Below are positions 1-9,665 of a DNA stretch of 64,000 nt, piece by piece (the stretch's first letter is position 1; each line of letters starts with the position of its first letter). The stretch comes from an uncultured bacterium (GTDB lineage: Bacteria; Planctomycetota; UBA1135; GCA-002686595): NCBI GenBank assembly GCA_937896235.1, contig CALBMX010000075.1, positions 32,042-96,041 on the forward strand. The letters are read 5' to 3'. Position numbers and translations under genes: made by a program. The notes beneath the pieces are model-generated. The model was not told where the DNA came from. It saw only the letters and a program-made list of their open reading frames with translations, and made no database searches.

Positions 1-555
1 CTTGTTCGCATTCAGCTACCGTACAAGCTGCCGGGTGCGGACGGTGACGGACAGCTCATCAACTACTACGTCAAGACGCAGGTCGTCCCCGCGTTTAGCC
101 TCGCGCCTAAAAAATGGCTTAGCTATCTGCTGCGCGGAACACCGGTCGGTCGCGAGAGTGGCAGCTTGCGCAAACTTGCCGACATGAACGTCAAGGTGCC
201 GCTTTTGGTCGCCGCTGGTGCAAGCGGAAGGTTCCCAGGAGAAATGAAGGCAGTGATTATCACTCGCGCGCTTGAAACACACATGGATTTGGAGGCCTAC
301 CTCAGCAATGAATCCGACCCCGTCAAACGCAAAGTCACCGCCGAGTGCGCGCACGTCTTGGTGGACGCCCTCCACAACCGCGGGTTTGCACTAGGCGGTG
401 CGCGCTATCGCAACTTCCTCGTCCCCAAGATCGGAACGGAGTCGATTTTTGAAGTCGCGCTCATCGACCAACCCGACTTTGCCCGCGCACCCCACAAACG
501 CGCCCGCGACCAAAGGCTGATGAGCCAAGATCACGGGCGCTTTTTCTTGAGCTAA
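1..555 (+). CDS. Partial (5' truncated by window edge) lipopolysaccharide kinase (Kdo/WaaP)-like protein
   Basis: Frame 1 is open from base 1 to TAA at 553-555. REsGSLRKLADMNVKVPLLVAAG...AVIITRALETHMDLEAYL...LHNRGFALGGARYRNFLV...VALIDQPD follows the WaaP/Kdo-kinase layout. Confidence 0.6.
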   Translation, partial: LVRIQLPYKLPGADGDGQLINYYVKTQVVPAFSLAPKKWLSYLLRGTPVGRESGSLRKLADMNVKVPLLVAAGASGRFPGEMKAVIITRALETHMDLEAYLSNESDPVKRKVTAECAHVLVDALHNRGFALGGARYRNFLVPKIGTESIFEVALIDQPDFARAPHKRARDQRLMSQDHGRFFLS

Positions 556-592
556 CCAAGAGGCGAACTCGAGGACTCAGGGGAGCTAGTCC

Positions 593-1972
593 TTACTTAG
601 ATTCCCTCTGCACACCTTGGGGGACATTCTCCGCTTTCTCCTTCGGAAGAGCCGCAGCGGGCTCAGGAGTGGGCACGAGAAGGTCGTGAGCCAGGGATGG
701 CGAAGGTGTGACGATCACGTCGTTGTGCTCTTCCAGCTCGCTTGTGCGCTGAGCCAACATAGCTGAGTAGAACTGGGCAACATCAAACTCGTGAGGGGCG
801 TAGATCAACTCTAGGCCCATGAGCTGATGAAGAGCCATGAGGGCATCTTCGAGGCTTGCTCCATCCGCGGTCATCAGCTCGACCAGGTTGAGGCCGCTAA
901 ACGGCTCACGCTGATCGCGAAGCGCGTAGAGGGCAGAAAGTGCCGGACTCGGGCGAACGGCAACAGGTTGCTCTTCACCGCGGCGAACGGTAAGTCCATC
1001 CAAGTGAGTGCTGCCCCAGTAGTTCTTGGTGGTCACACCAAATACAGTCTCGGGGTGAACCATGAAGTGAGTCTCACCGGCTTTCGTTAGGTCAAAGCGC
1101 TCGCGAGGAGCGTTGCTCGAGAGAGAGATGACAAAATTCAGTTCGGCTGGGTTTTGGGCCTCTTCCACAATCCTAAACTGCTCTTTCATGGGAAGACTGC
1201 GGACGCGCTCGAGCTCACTTTTGGTAAGTCCAAGAGATTCGAAGTTCCACGTCTTGTTGTCGTGCCAACGGATGAAGCGCATGCCGCTCGCCTCGATGGC
1301 CTGCCAAATCGCAGCGACGTCCATGTGGACTTCTCCGATCTGCATATAGCTATCGACGAACTCAGCATCGACAAGGAGAGAAGCCTTGCGCCAGTCGGGG
1401 TTTGTTGGGTCCTCTTGAACCATGCGGTCGATGTGATCACGCGCTGCTTCAAGGCGTTCACGAAGCGGCGCATTGCGCTCGATGACCCCGTTGATTGCCT
1501 CGGAGATCATGGCGAAGTGCGCGCGGCCTCCCGGCATGGTTACCGACATGAGGCCGTGCTCCGAGAGAAGCGGGCGCAGGGCTGTGAGCAGCTCGTCGAA
1601 GGATTTCCCCGAGGACGGGTTGCCGTTGACTTGGATCAAGTCAAAGCCAGCTTCCGGCGTTTCGAGACCGCTCAAGGAGTCAAAGTCGACCTGTTTAAAG
1701 GTGATGTTCTCGATGCCGCGAGAGGTGGCTTCAAGGCGCGCCTCTTCTAGAGCATTCGCGCTGCTATCGATGCCTAGGAAGTTGACATCGTGTTGGACAT
1801 CGGCGCTTCGTAGTACGTCATTTCCGCGGCTGCAACCAACGTCAAGGACGTTGATCGAGCGAGGTAGGGTGCGGGATTTCTGACCGTAACTGAGCACCAG
1901 GCGCGCGTCAAAGCCGTCGCGTTGGTAGTTCGTTTCGGCAGCGTTGTTGAGGGCTTGGGTGTTCTGGTTCAT
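593..1972 (-). CDS. Class I SAM-dependent methyltransferase with C-terminal extension
   Basis: INVLDVGCSRGNDVLRSADVQHDVNFLGIDSS (motif I) followed by an acidic/hydrophobic motif II. Start at the internal Met (MNQNTQALNN) is more likely than the 2140 ORF start. Confidence 0.75.
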   Translation of the reverse strand: MNQNTQALNNAAETNYQRDGFDARLVLSYGQKSRTLPRSINVLDVGCSRGNDVLRSADVQHDVNFLGIDSSANALEEARLEATSRGIENITFKQVDFDSLSGLETPEAGFDLIQVNGNPSSGKSFDELLTALRPLLSEHGLMSVTMPGGRAHFAMISEAINGVIERNAPLRERLEAARDHIDRMVQEDPTNPDWRKASLLVDAEFVDSYMQIGEVHMDVAAIWQAIEASGMRFIRWHDNKTWNFESLGLTKSELERVRSLPMKEQFRIVEEAQNPAELNFVISLSSNAPRERFDLTKAGETHFMVHPETVFGVTTKNYWGSTHLDGLTVRRGEEQPVAVRPSPALSALYALRDQREPFSGLNLVELMTADGASLEDALMALHQLMGLELIYAPHEFDVAQFYSAMLAQRTSELEEHNDVIVTPSPSLAHDLLVPTPEPAAALPKEKAENVPQGVQRESK

Positions 1973-2160
1973 CGCAGGGCTCCCCGATGGGGATCGGGAT
2001 TGGGAAAGGATGGCCCAACCGCAAAGGGTCAGGTGGGAATCTTCTCCACCTGTCTCGACTAGACCCGGAAATCTCTTTAGCCCAGGAAAGATTTTCCTCT
2101 GCCGGGGACCGCAGGGGCCCAAGTTTGGGACCGAAGTCACCTCAAAGGGCCCCTAGCGTC

Positions 2161-4074
2161 CTATTTCACGCTTTGAAGCTCGAGAGCACGGGCGTAAGCG
2201 CCTCCCTTCTCCTGTAACCCGGCGTGGGTGCCGAGCTCGACTAGCCGGCCATTTTCCAACACTGCGATGCGGTCCGCGTTTTGGATTGTCGAGAGGCGGT
2301 GGGCGATCACGATCACCGTACGGCCCGACATCAAGGTTTCGAGCGCCTCTTGGACCCCCCGCTCGGATTCCGTGTCGAGGGCGCTCGTCGCCTCGTCTAG
2401 AAGTAAGATCGGCGCTCCTTTAAGGAGGGCGCGCGCGATCGTGATGCGCTGGCGCTGGCCACCAGACAGTCGTGCGCCGGCGTCGGCGACGTTGGTGTCG
2501 TAACCCTCGGGGAGCCCTTGGATGAAGTCGTGAATCTGGGCCGCGCGACAGGCCTCAAAAAGCTCCTCATCCGTCGCATCCGACTTGCCATAGCGCAGGT
2601 TTTCCGCAATCGACGTGTGAAACAAGAACGGAGCCTGGTCCACCATCGAATATTGGCTCATCCAGGTGTCGAGGCTTAGGTCTCGCAAATTGTGCCCGTC
2701 CACTTCGATCGCACCACTGCTGGGATCAAAGAAACGGCAGATGAGTCCCATCAAGGTGGACTTACCACTCCCCGACGCCCCGACAATCGCCAAAGTCTCC
2801 CCGCACTTGACGGTGAGATCAAAATCGATGAGCGCAGAGACCTCTCCAGCCGGATAGCAAAAATTCACATTGCGAAAAGCGATGGACTCCTGAAAGCGCT
2901 CGAGCGTCGCAGGGACCTCCGACTCGATGACATCCGGAACTTCGTCAAGTAGCTCCTGTAGACGCTCGGAAGCGCCTACGGACTCCTCGATACGCGTAAT
3001 GGCGCGTGTAAAGCGCTTGATATGGGAGTACGCCTGGGCGTTCGCAAGGAAGAAGAGCGTTAGTGAACCCAACGCATCTTTGCCGGAGAACCATCCGAGG
3101 AAGATCCCTCCTAATCCCACGATGACAAGTAATAGCCCCAGGCCCAGTTGGGTGGAGAACGTCGTCCAGGCCAGTGTTTGCGACTTCGCCCGGACCATGC
3201 GCATGGAGTCCTTCAGGTAGTCTTCATTGAGGGTTTCATAGCGGCGAAGCTCCTCCTCTTCCGCGCGAAACGCCTTTACCGTCCGGATCCCAAGGAACAT
3301 TTGGGAGAGCACTTGAACCGAGGCGCCCAAACTCGTGAGGCTCTTGTTCGAGCGCCTCCGGACTTTCTTGGAGAGGATGGTCACTGGGACCGCAAGCACC
3401 GGAAGCGAGACGATCATGATCACGGTAAGCTCCGGTTCGCAACCGAACGCTGTGATGAGATAGCCAAGAGCGAGAAATCCGTTCTGTAATAGGTCGCGAA
3501 AAACCACGGTGACCGCCAATAGGGTCATTTGCATGTCTGCACTAATGCGCGACAGCAGGTCCCCAAGCTTCCTCTGGCCGTGATAGTGCAGCCCAAGCCC
3601 CATGAGGTGTTTCGTGATCCGCAAGCGCAGTCCGACGATCAAGCGCAGGGAGACAAAGTTCGAGTATTGGTTAAACGCGTACTGCAATCCGGAAGCGGCG
3701 ACGGTTAAGAAAATCAGCGATACGAGTACCGCCGTCAGAACCGACAACCTCTGGTCCGCTAGCCATTCCGCGCCTGTCACTTGGTGAAACCACTCCCCAA
3801 GTCGGATGAAGAAGCCGTCAAAACTACCCTGTTTACCGACGCTGAAGGCTTGGCCCTTCTCCCCTGCCGCTTCAACCTTTTCCGCCTGGGTGAGGTCGGT
3901 AAAGAGCACCAGATTAAAGATCGGGGAGATCAAGACAATCACTGCAGCCGTTGCGGAGGCAGCCAAGGCCCCAAGCACTGTTGTTAAGACGATCACCGGA
4001 AAAATCGGGCGGGCGTGCGGCTCCAACAGACGGTAGGCCGAACGCAGAGACTGCTTGTCTTTCTTCTTACTCAT
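2161..4074 (-). CDS. msbA: ABC transporter, fused TM + ATPase, MsbA/lipid A exporter type
   Basis: N-terminal 6-TM domain; Walker A GASGSGKST, signature LSGGQRQR, Walker B ILLLDEATSALD. Sits in an LPS-type gene neighbourhood. Confidence 0.8.
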   Translation of the reverse strand: MSKKKDKQSLRSAYRLLEPHARPIFPVIVLTTVLGALAASATAAVIVLISPIFNLVLFTDLTQAEKVEAAGEKGQAFSVGKQGSFDGFFIRLGEWFHQVTGAEWLADQRLSVLTAVLVSLIFLTVAASGLQYAFNQYSNFVSLRLIVGLRLRITKHLMGLGLHYHGQRKLGDLLSRISADMQMTLLAVTVVFRDLLQNGFLALGYLITAFGCEPELTVIMIVSLPVLAVPVTILSKKVRRRSNKSLTSLGASVQVLSQMFLGIRTVKAFRAEEEELRRYETLNEDYLKDSMRMVRAKSQTLAWTTFSTQLGLGLLLVIVGLGGIFLGWFSGKDALGSLTLFFLANAQAYSHIKRFTRAITRIEESVGASERLQELLDEVPDVIESEVPATLERFQESIAFRNVNFCYPAGEVSALIDFDLTVKCGETLAIVGASGSGKSTLMGLICRFFDPSSGAIEVDGHNLRDLSLDTWMSQYSMVDQAPFLFHTSIAENLRYGKSDATDEELFEACRAAQIHDFIQGLPEGYDTNVADAGARLSGGQRQRITIARALLKGAPILLLDEATSALDTESERGVQEALETLMSGRTVIVIAHRLSTIQNADRIAVLENGRLVELGTHAGLQEKGGAYARALELQSVK

Positions 4075-4180
4075 AGGGGGCCCAGATTGGGGGGCAAGAG
4101 TCTAGCAATCCAACACCTCGAGGGCGGATCAACCGTTGTTTTCGATCTTCGATCGCCTAGGGGGGCCGAAAAGAAGCATT

Positions 4181-4984
4181 TTAGTCGCAAAGAATGCGTA
4201 GGCGCAGGTACTTCAATCGAACGTAATGTGCGGCTAGAAAAGCCAGAGCCAAACCTCGCCAACCCAAAAGGAAGCCGCCCTTCAATACGTAGAAGCGGAA
4301 GAACCTCCATGCGGGTCGAAGCCAGAGGTCACCCATTTGGGGCCTCTTCCCCCTTGCGTGTAGGCCCGCTGCGGAGATCGCAGTGAACTTGTTGATCGTG
4401 GCGAGGTGGTCGTCCAAATCTCGATAGCTGTGGTGATACAGATCGCCCCGCAGCTGACCGCGCTTGCCGTCAAAGCCATCCGCAAGGATGACCTTGTCGT
4501 GGGGGTCGTCTCCTCCCCACTTACCTCGGCGCCGATCGAATAGCCGTAGCTGGCGATCGGGATACCAGGTTCCGTGCCGAATGGGCTTCCCCATCCACCA
4601 CGTCAAGCGCGGCATGTTCCACCCTGCGGGAGCGTCCCGGTCCCCCGAAAATCCCGCCGCTTTTAGAGCGATGATCTCAAGAGCGAGTTTAGGCGAGATA
4701 CGCTCGTCGGCGTCAACGCAAAGAACCCAATCGTGGCTTGCCTCCCGAATGGTGAACTCCTTTTGAGCAACGTGTCCCGGCCACTCCCGCTCGATCACGC
4801 GGGCTCCGAGTTGGGCGCTGAGCGCCCTCGTCCCGTCGGTCGATCCCGAGTCCACCACTAGGATCTCATCGCAAAACGACAAGCTCTCGATGCACTCTTG
4901 AATGCGATCGGCCTCGTTGAACGCGATGATGCACGCTGACAATGGAGTGCCTGCTGTCGGCTGGGGTCGCTCGCTAGAGATCAT
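4181..4984 (-). CDS. Glycosyltransferase family 2, WaaE/KdtX-like
   Basis: SACIIAFNEADRIQECIESLSFCDEILVVDSGSTDGT...WVLCVDADERI. Start overlaps the stop of the upstream GT4 gene by 4 nt. Confidence 0.8.
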   Translation of the reverse strand: MISSERPQPTAGTPLSACIIAFNEADRIQECIESLSFCDEILVVDSGSTDGTRALSAQLGARVIEREWPGHVAQKEFTIREASHDWVLCVDADERISPKLALEIIALKAAGFSGDRDAPAGWNMPRLTWWMGKPIRHGTWYPDRQLRLFDRRRGKWGGDDPHDKVILADGFDGKRGQLRGDLYHHSYRDLDDHLATINKFTAISAAGLHARGKRPQMGDLWLRPAWRFFRFYVLKGGFLLGWRGLALAFLAAHYVRLKYLRLRILCD

Positions 4985-6201
4985 GATTTCTGCACGAGAC
5001 TTGCATACAGCTCCGTGTAGGCCCCGACCATCTGATGGACCAAGAACCCCTCGCTTACCCGGCCTCGCCCGCCCGCCCCAAGCCGCCTGCACAGATTCCG
5101 ATCTCCCGCTAGGCGCTCGATAGCCACCGCAAGCGCTTCAGCGTCGCCAGCCGCAACGAAGACTCCGGTGCGATCCTCAACGACGGCCTCGGCTAGTCCG
5201 CCCACTCGGGATGCGATCACGGCTTTCCCTGCGGCCATCGCCTCCAGCGCTGCGACGCCAAGCCCCTCTTGGCGTGAGGGTAAGACCACAACATCGGCCA
5301 TCGCTAAAAGCGCGGCCTTGTCGCTGCGCGCACCGAGGAAGGTCACGACTCCTTGGGTTGTGAGTCCACGCGCTTGGGCCTCTAGGGAGTCGCGTTCGGG
5401 GCCATCTCCGGCGATCACCACACGAACTGATTTAGCGGGTGCGATTCGCTCGTCGTGGATGGTTGTCTGCGAGGCCCTTCGCGCACTTTTGGACGCCCGT
5501 AGGTTGCGAAGACGGAGCGCCTCTAGGCCAGCTCGATTCGCAAGTCGCTCGATGGCTAGCAGAAGCACGTCGATTCCTTTGCGTGCGTGTAGCTGCGCGA
5601 GAACTAGGCAGACGAGCTCATCTTCATCAATGTTGAGTTCGCGTCGCAGCTCTGCGCGCGCCTGTTTTGGATCTGCGTGCTTGAGCTCGTCGGGGATCAC
5701 ACTCGAGTGGATCAAGCTGATCTTCGCCGGATCGACGCCACCAGCGAGAAGGCACTCGCGCACGGGCCCCGAGATTGCCACAACTCGGTCCACGAGTTTC
5801 CCGTATAGAATCCGAGTCCCCAAGCCGCGCTTCACGCGCCGGTCCATCCGCCGTGTCGAGACAACTACGACCCCAAGCCCAGCCGCTGCCCACGCACCAA
5901 GCCAAGTTGCGCGCCCAGTATGCAGCTGAAGAATGAGGCCGTGTTCGGCGCTTGCCTGTTGCGATCGAAACACTTTACGCAACCTAGAGATTGCACCGAG
6001 ATCGGCACTGTTGCGCATGGCGACCTCCTGTACTTCAAACCCCTCCGCACGTGCGCGCTCGCTCGCGAGCGAACCCGGAGGAGCGACAAGGAGCTGGCCA
6101 AAGCCAGCCTCGCGAAGGCCGCGCATCAGGTGAAATACCTGTACCTCTCCCCCGGAAAATCCGCGCTCGGCGTCCACGTGAATAACGAAGGGTTGGGTCA
6201 C
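4981..6201 (-). CDS. Glycosyltransferase family 4 (GT-B fold)
   Basis: VIAGDGPERDSLEAQARGL...VTFLGARSDKAALLAMADVVVLPSRQEGLGVAALEAMAAGKAVIASRVGGLAE is the diagnostic Glycos_transf_1 block. Confidence 0.85.
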   Translation of the reverse strand: MTQPFVIHVDAERGFSGGEVQVFHLMRGLREAGFGQLLVAPPGSLASERARAEGFEVQEVAMRNSADLGAISRLRKVFRSQQASAEHGLILQLHTGRATWLGAWAAAGLGVVVVSTRRMDRRVKRGLGTRILYGKLVDRVVAISGPVRECLLAGGVDPAKISLIHSSVIPDELKHADPKQARAELRRELNIDEDELVCLVLAQLHARKGIDVLLLAIERLANRAGLEALRLRNLRASKSARRASQTTIHDERIAPAKSVRVVIAGDGPERDSLEAQARGLTTQGVVTFLGARSDKAALLAMADVVVLPSRQEGLGVAALEAMAAGKAVIASRVGGLAEAVVEDRTGVFVAAGDAEALAVAIERLAGDRNLCRRLGAGGRGRVSEGFLVHQMVGAYTELYASLVQKS

Positions 6202-6250
6202 AATAAAGAGAGGCTAACCAATCTCTAGGCAAGACTCCACGTAGAGGGGG

Positions 6251-7531
6251 TCAACTCCGATCGGAACGAGCGACATGGCGTGGCCCCGCGGTCACTGCTG
6301 CAATAAGTAGAAGTGCTCCAGAAACCCAATAGATGCCTCGAAGCCCAAGAATCGTGATTAGCGCACCACCGCAGATAGACCCCATCGCCATCGCAAAAGC
6401 GCGCGCAGAAAATACGGCTCCATTGGCCGCTCCTCGCTCCTCACGCTCGGTGACCCCCGCCGCAAGCCCAAATGCGGCCGGCCCCATCCCCGTACCGAGG
6501 GCCCCCAAAATGACACGGGAGACCAAGAGCACCCAGAAGGCCCAAGCGAACCCACTCACGCAGAGCCCGACGCCCGCGCTTACGGCGGCGATTACAAGCA
6601 CCTTGCCATGTCCGTTTCGATCCCCATAGCGACCCCAAGCGGGCATGGCAAACAGACCGATCACCGCGAGTACGGAGTAGAGATAGGCCGTGTGCTGCTG
6701 CACCTTGCCGGGGCTCCAAAGGGGCTCTACATACCCAACAAAGAGTTCGAGTTGGGGATTTGTCGCACCGATACCAAACTGAGCTACAAAGAGGAAAGCA
6801 AGCCCAAGCCGCATGCGCGGGCGGCTCATCAGCTCGAGCAGGCGCGTCCAAATGTCACCGAGAACCGAGACGACCATACCGGTAAGAGACCTGCCAACCT
6901 TCGCGAGGGGGGCCGCCGGCGGAAGGCTCGCCTCGGAGGCAAACACCCCGACCAGGATGGCCGCCATCCCCGCGAGTAGCGCAGGCGTCGCAAACATGAA
7001 GTGTGATGGAAAGGCGAGGATGAGGGCGCTTCCAAACAGCGGCCCCAGTACCGAACCGCCAGCCATAGCCGACTGCAGGATGCCCGAAATCCGTCCCGTC
7101 TGCCCCGTCGGGTACCCCATCGTCACCAGGGTGATGGAGGGGGGAAGGAATCCAGAGAAGACACCTTGCCCGAGGCGCAGGATCAGTATCTGGAGAGGCG
7201 TGCGGGCGAAGGCCATCAATCCGACAAAAACAAAGATGCCCAGCAACGACCGCAAAACCATCATTTTGCGCCCGAAACGGTCTCCGAGTGCGCCCCATAT
7301 AGGCCCCATTAGCGCCGCAGCTAGCGGAGCCGCGCCGACACATAAGCCAGCCCACATCGGGAGGCTCCCCTCTTCCACTCCGAGAGAGCGCAGGTGGCTG
7401 GGAAAGAACGGCAGGAAGCTCATCATGCCAAGGGCTGTCACAAAGTTGGCGATCCAGCACACGATCAGGGTTCGGGTTGCCGCCGGTCCGCCTAGCTCGT
7501 CACTGATGCTTTTAGAGGAAGGGGGAGACAT
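6251..7531 (-). CDS. MFS transporter
   Basis: 12-TM hydrophobic pattern; GALGDRFGRKMMV (MFS loop 2-3 motif). Start likely MSPPSSKSI at 7531. Confidence 0.8.
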   Translation of the reverse strand: MSPPSSKSISDELGGPAATRTLIVCWIANFVTALGMMSFLPFFPSHLRSLGVEEGSLPMWAGLCVGAAPLAAALMGPIWGALGDRFGRKMMVLRSLLGIFVFVGLMAFARTPLQILILRLGQGVFSGFLPPSITLVTMGYPTGQTGRISGILQSAMAGGSVLGPLFGSALILAFPSHFMFATPALLAGMAAILVGVFASEASLPPAAPLAKVGRSLTGMVVSVLGDIWTRLLELMSRPRMRLGLAFLFVAQFGIGATNPQLELFVGYVEPLWSPGKVQQHTAYLYSVLAVIGLFAMPAWGRYGDRNGHGKVLVIAAVSAGVGLCVSGFAWAFWVLLVSRVILGALGTGMGPAAFGLAAGVTEREERGAANGAVFSARAFAMAMGSICGGALITILGLRGIYWVSGALLLIAAVTAGPRHVARSDRS

Positions 7532-7591
7532 TGGCGTAGAGTACGCGAACCATTGTGGAACTCGTGACGCTGGAGGAGATAAACTGCGCAC

Positions 7592-8746
7592 ATGCGGATC
7601 GCCCTTGTTCACATGCGTCACGCCCATAGCGGCGGGACGGAGCGTTATCTAAACCTAGTGTCCGCGTTTCTCGCGAACGCTGGGCACGAGGTCGTTGTCG
7701 TTTGCCGTACACACGAAGAGCCCGCGCACGCGGAGGTTCGATTTGAAGTGCTTCGCCCGTCATCGATCACGGGTGCGGGCCGCATGCTCAACTTCGCCAA
7801 GGCAGTCGAGGCGCATGTTGCCACGGCTGGCTACGACTTGGTTTTCGGCCTGGGCAAGACGTGGAGCCATGACGTGATCCGCATGGGCGGCGGTTGCCAC
7901 GGTACGTATATGGACTTGGCTCACGATGCGACGCTCACTCCCATCGAGCGACTTTTCCGCAAGGGAGCCAGAAAACACCGCCTGGCCCTAGAGATCGAGC
8001 AGCGCGCTCTTGCAGCGAGTACCGCGCGAAGAGGCGGCGGTCGACCGCTGGTCATTACGAATTCCGAGCTTGTCAAGCGCGATGTGATCGAGCGTCACGG
8101 CCTAGGCGAAAATGGAGTGCGCGTCATCTACAACGGCACGGACACCGAGCGCTTTCATCCTCGCCATCGCCAGGAGACGGGGGCCGCTTTGCGCGCCGCC
8201 TTGGGGTGGTCATGCGAGGAGCAAGTGCTGCTCTTTCTGGGCACCGGTTATGGGCGCAAAGGCTTGGATTTAGTGCTGGACGCCGCGGCTGAGTGCGCCC
8301 CCCAAAATCCGGGTCTGAGGGTAATGATCGTTGGGTACGACTCTTCGAGTGCCGTTTTCGAGGCGCGCGCGAGGGAGCTAGGGATCGCCGAGCGGTGCGC
8401 CTTTCTCGGCGGAAGGCGGGACGCGGAGGTTTGCTTTGGCGCTGCCGACATCTACGCACTGCCGACGCGTTACGATCCGTTCGCGAACTCCACATTGGAG
8501 GCACTCGCGTCGGGCCTCCCCACCATCACAACTGCGACAAATGGTGGATCGGAGCTGATTGTCGAGGGACAATCGGGAAGTATTCTTTCCCTGCGCCCGT
8601 CGCGGGAAGAGCTCGCAGACCGCATTCAATATTGGCTGCAACACCGCGACCGCGGTGCCGTTTCCGCGCGTAAAGTCGCCGAACAACACGACGCCCGGTT
8701 CATGCTCCAAACCACACTTGAGCTCCTCGAGAGCCTAGCTCCCTAA
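7592..8746 (+). CDS. Glycosyltransferase family 4, WaaG/RfaG-like
   Basis: MRIALVHMRHAHSGGTERYLNLVSAFLANAGHEV...VFGLGKTWSHDVIRMGGGCH...NGTDTERFHP...FLGTGYGRKGLD...PTRYDPFANSTLEALASGLP resembles WaaG glucosyltransferases. Confidence 0.85.
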   Translation: MRIALVHMRHAHSGGTERYLNLVSAFLANAGHEVVVVCRTHEEPAHAEVRFEVLRPSSITGAGRMLNFAKAVEAHVATAGYDLVFGLGKTWSHDVIRMGGGCHGTYMDLAHDATLTPIERLFRKGARKHRLALEIEQRALAASTARRGGGRPLVITNSELVKRDVIERHGLGENGVRVIYNGTDTERFHPRHRQETGAALRAALGWSCEEQVLLFLGTGYGRKGLDLVLDAAAECAPQNPGLRVMIVGYDSSSAVFEARARELGIAERCAFLGGRRDAEVCFGAADIYALPTRYDPFANSTLEALASGLPTITTATNGGSELIVEGQSGSILSLRPSREELADRIQYWLQHRDRGAVSARKVAEQHDARFMLQTTLELLESLAP

Positions 8747-8750
8747 TCTC

Positions 8751-9062
8751 ATGAGCCCTGCATTCACGACCCTCCATCTACAGAAAAAGGCTGTCAACGT
8801 ATGCCGAGAGCTGGGCGCCACTACGCCGGAGAGGGCTCTCGAAAAGCAGCGGCTCGGAATCGATAAGGGAGGTGCCATGCGCAAACTTTTGGAGCACAAG
8901 GTCCTCCTCGAAAACGAGAGCGGTCGCATCTGGCTAGACGAGGGCGAGTGGGCGGACTACACCGACGCGCGCAAGGGAATGCTCATCGTGGCCATCACAA
9001 TCACGGCCCTCTTTCTCGGTGCACTTTACGTCACGCGACAAGTGCTGGTCCAAATGACCTAG
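8751..9062 (+). CDS. Small hypothetical protein with one C-terminal TM segment
   Basis: 103 aa ORF starting 5 nt after the WaaG-like gene; GMLIVAITITALFLGALYV predicted TM. Confidence 0.55.
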   Translation: MSPAFTTLHLQKKAVNVCRELGATTPERALEKQRLGIDKGGAMRKLLEHKVLLENESGRIWLDEGEWADYTDARKGMLIVAITITALFLGALYVTRQVLVQMT

Positions 9063-9193
9063 GCCCTTTGGCCGAGAACACGAGCGGCGCGAAGTCTGCG
9101 CTTCGCCCGGAGAGGCGCTTACACTGCCGTCCAACAGATCAAAACATGCCCCTGTCAAGATTTAGGGTTGCCCGGTCCCTGAGAGAGTGGTCC

Positions 9194-9598
9194 ATGCCTC
9201 TTACCGACTTCATTGAAACCGCGCCCGGCTCTCTTTCCAACGTCGCAATCCTAGGTGCCCCCCACATAGTGACGCCGTTCTTCTCGGCTTGGAAGGCCGC
9301 GCTCGGGGCGACGATGACCCTGGGCTTCGCCACTCTCTTGTCGAGCTCAAAGCCCGCCCTACCGTACCGCCTTCTTGCCGTTCTCGTGGCCTTCCTTACG
9401 GCCTGCACCCTTTGGCCAGGAGTCGGAGGTGAGCCAGACCAGAGCTACCAGGTCCGCGTAGCCCACATGCTTCCCCGTCTCGTTTTCGGATTCGCGATTT
9501 GGCGAACGTGGAGTGGACGAACCCTCCTTCCGATGGCCGCCATCCTGGTGCTTGGCCTGCTACTCATCCCCTCGCCTGAGAGTTTCCCCCAGCAATAG
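9194..9598 (+). CDS. Small hypothetical membrane protein
   Basis: Hydrophobic ORF MPLTDFIETAPG...LLPMAAILVLGLLLIPSPESFPQQ; N-terminal part of the longer 8948 ORF is not protein-like. Confidence 0.5.
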   Translation: MPLTDFIETAPGSLSNVAILGAPHIVTPFFSAWKAALGATMTLGFATLLSSSKPALPYRLLAVLVAFLTACTLWPGVGGEPDQSYQVRVAHMLPRLVFGFAIWRTWSGRTLLPMAAILVLGLLLIPSPESFPQQ

Positions 9599-9665
9599 CC
9601 ACCCCGTTGCCAAGGAAACGGCTTCCCTGCTTTGCTCTGGCCATCAAGCTTCCTAAATTGGGGCC

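Noticed and set aside
1154-1750. 198-aa plus-strand ORF opposite the methyltransferase
   Set aside because: Antisense open frame in GC-rich DNA; low-complexity, no family motif; the minus-strand frame carries the SAM motifs.
5168-5929. 253-aa plus-strand ORF
   Set aside because: Antisense to the well-supported GT4 gene; Arg/Ser/Thr-rich composition typical of shadow frames.
6813-7652. 279-aa plus-strand ORF
   Set aside because: Antisense to the MFS transporter; Arg/Pro/Ser-rich shadow frame.
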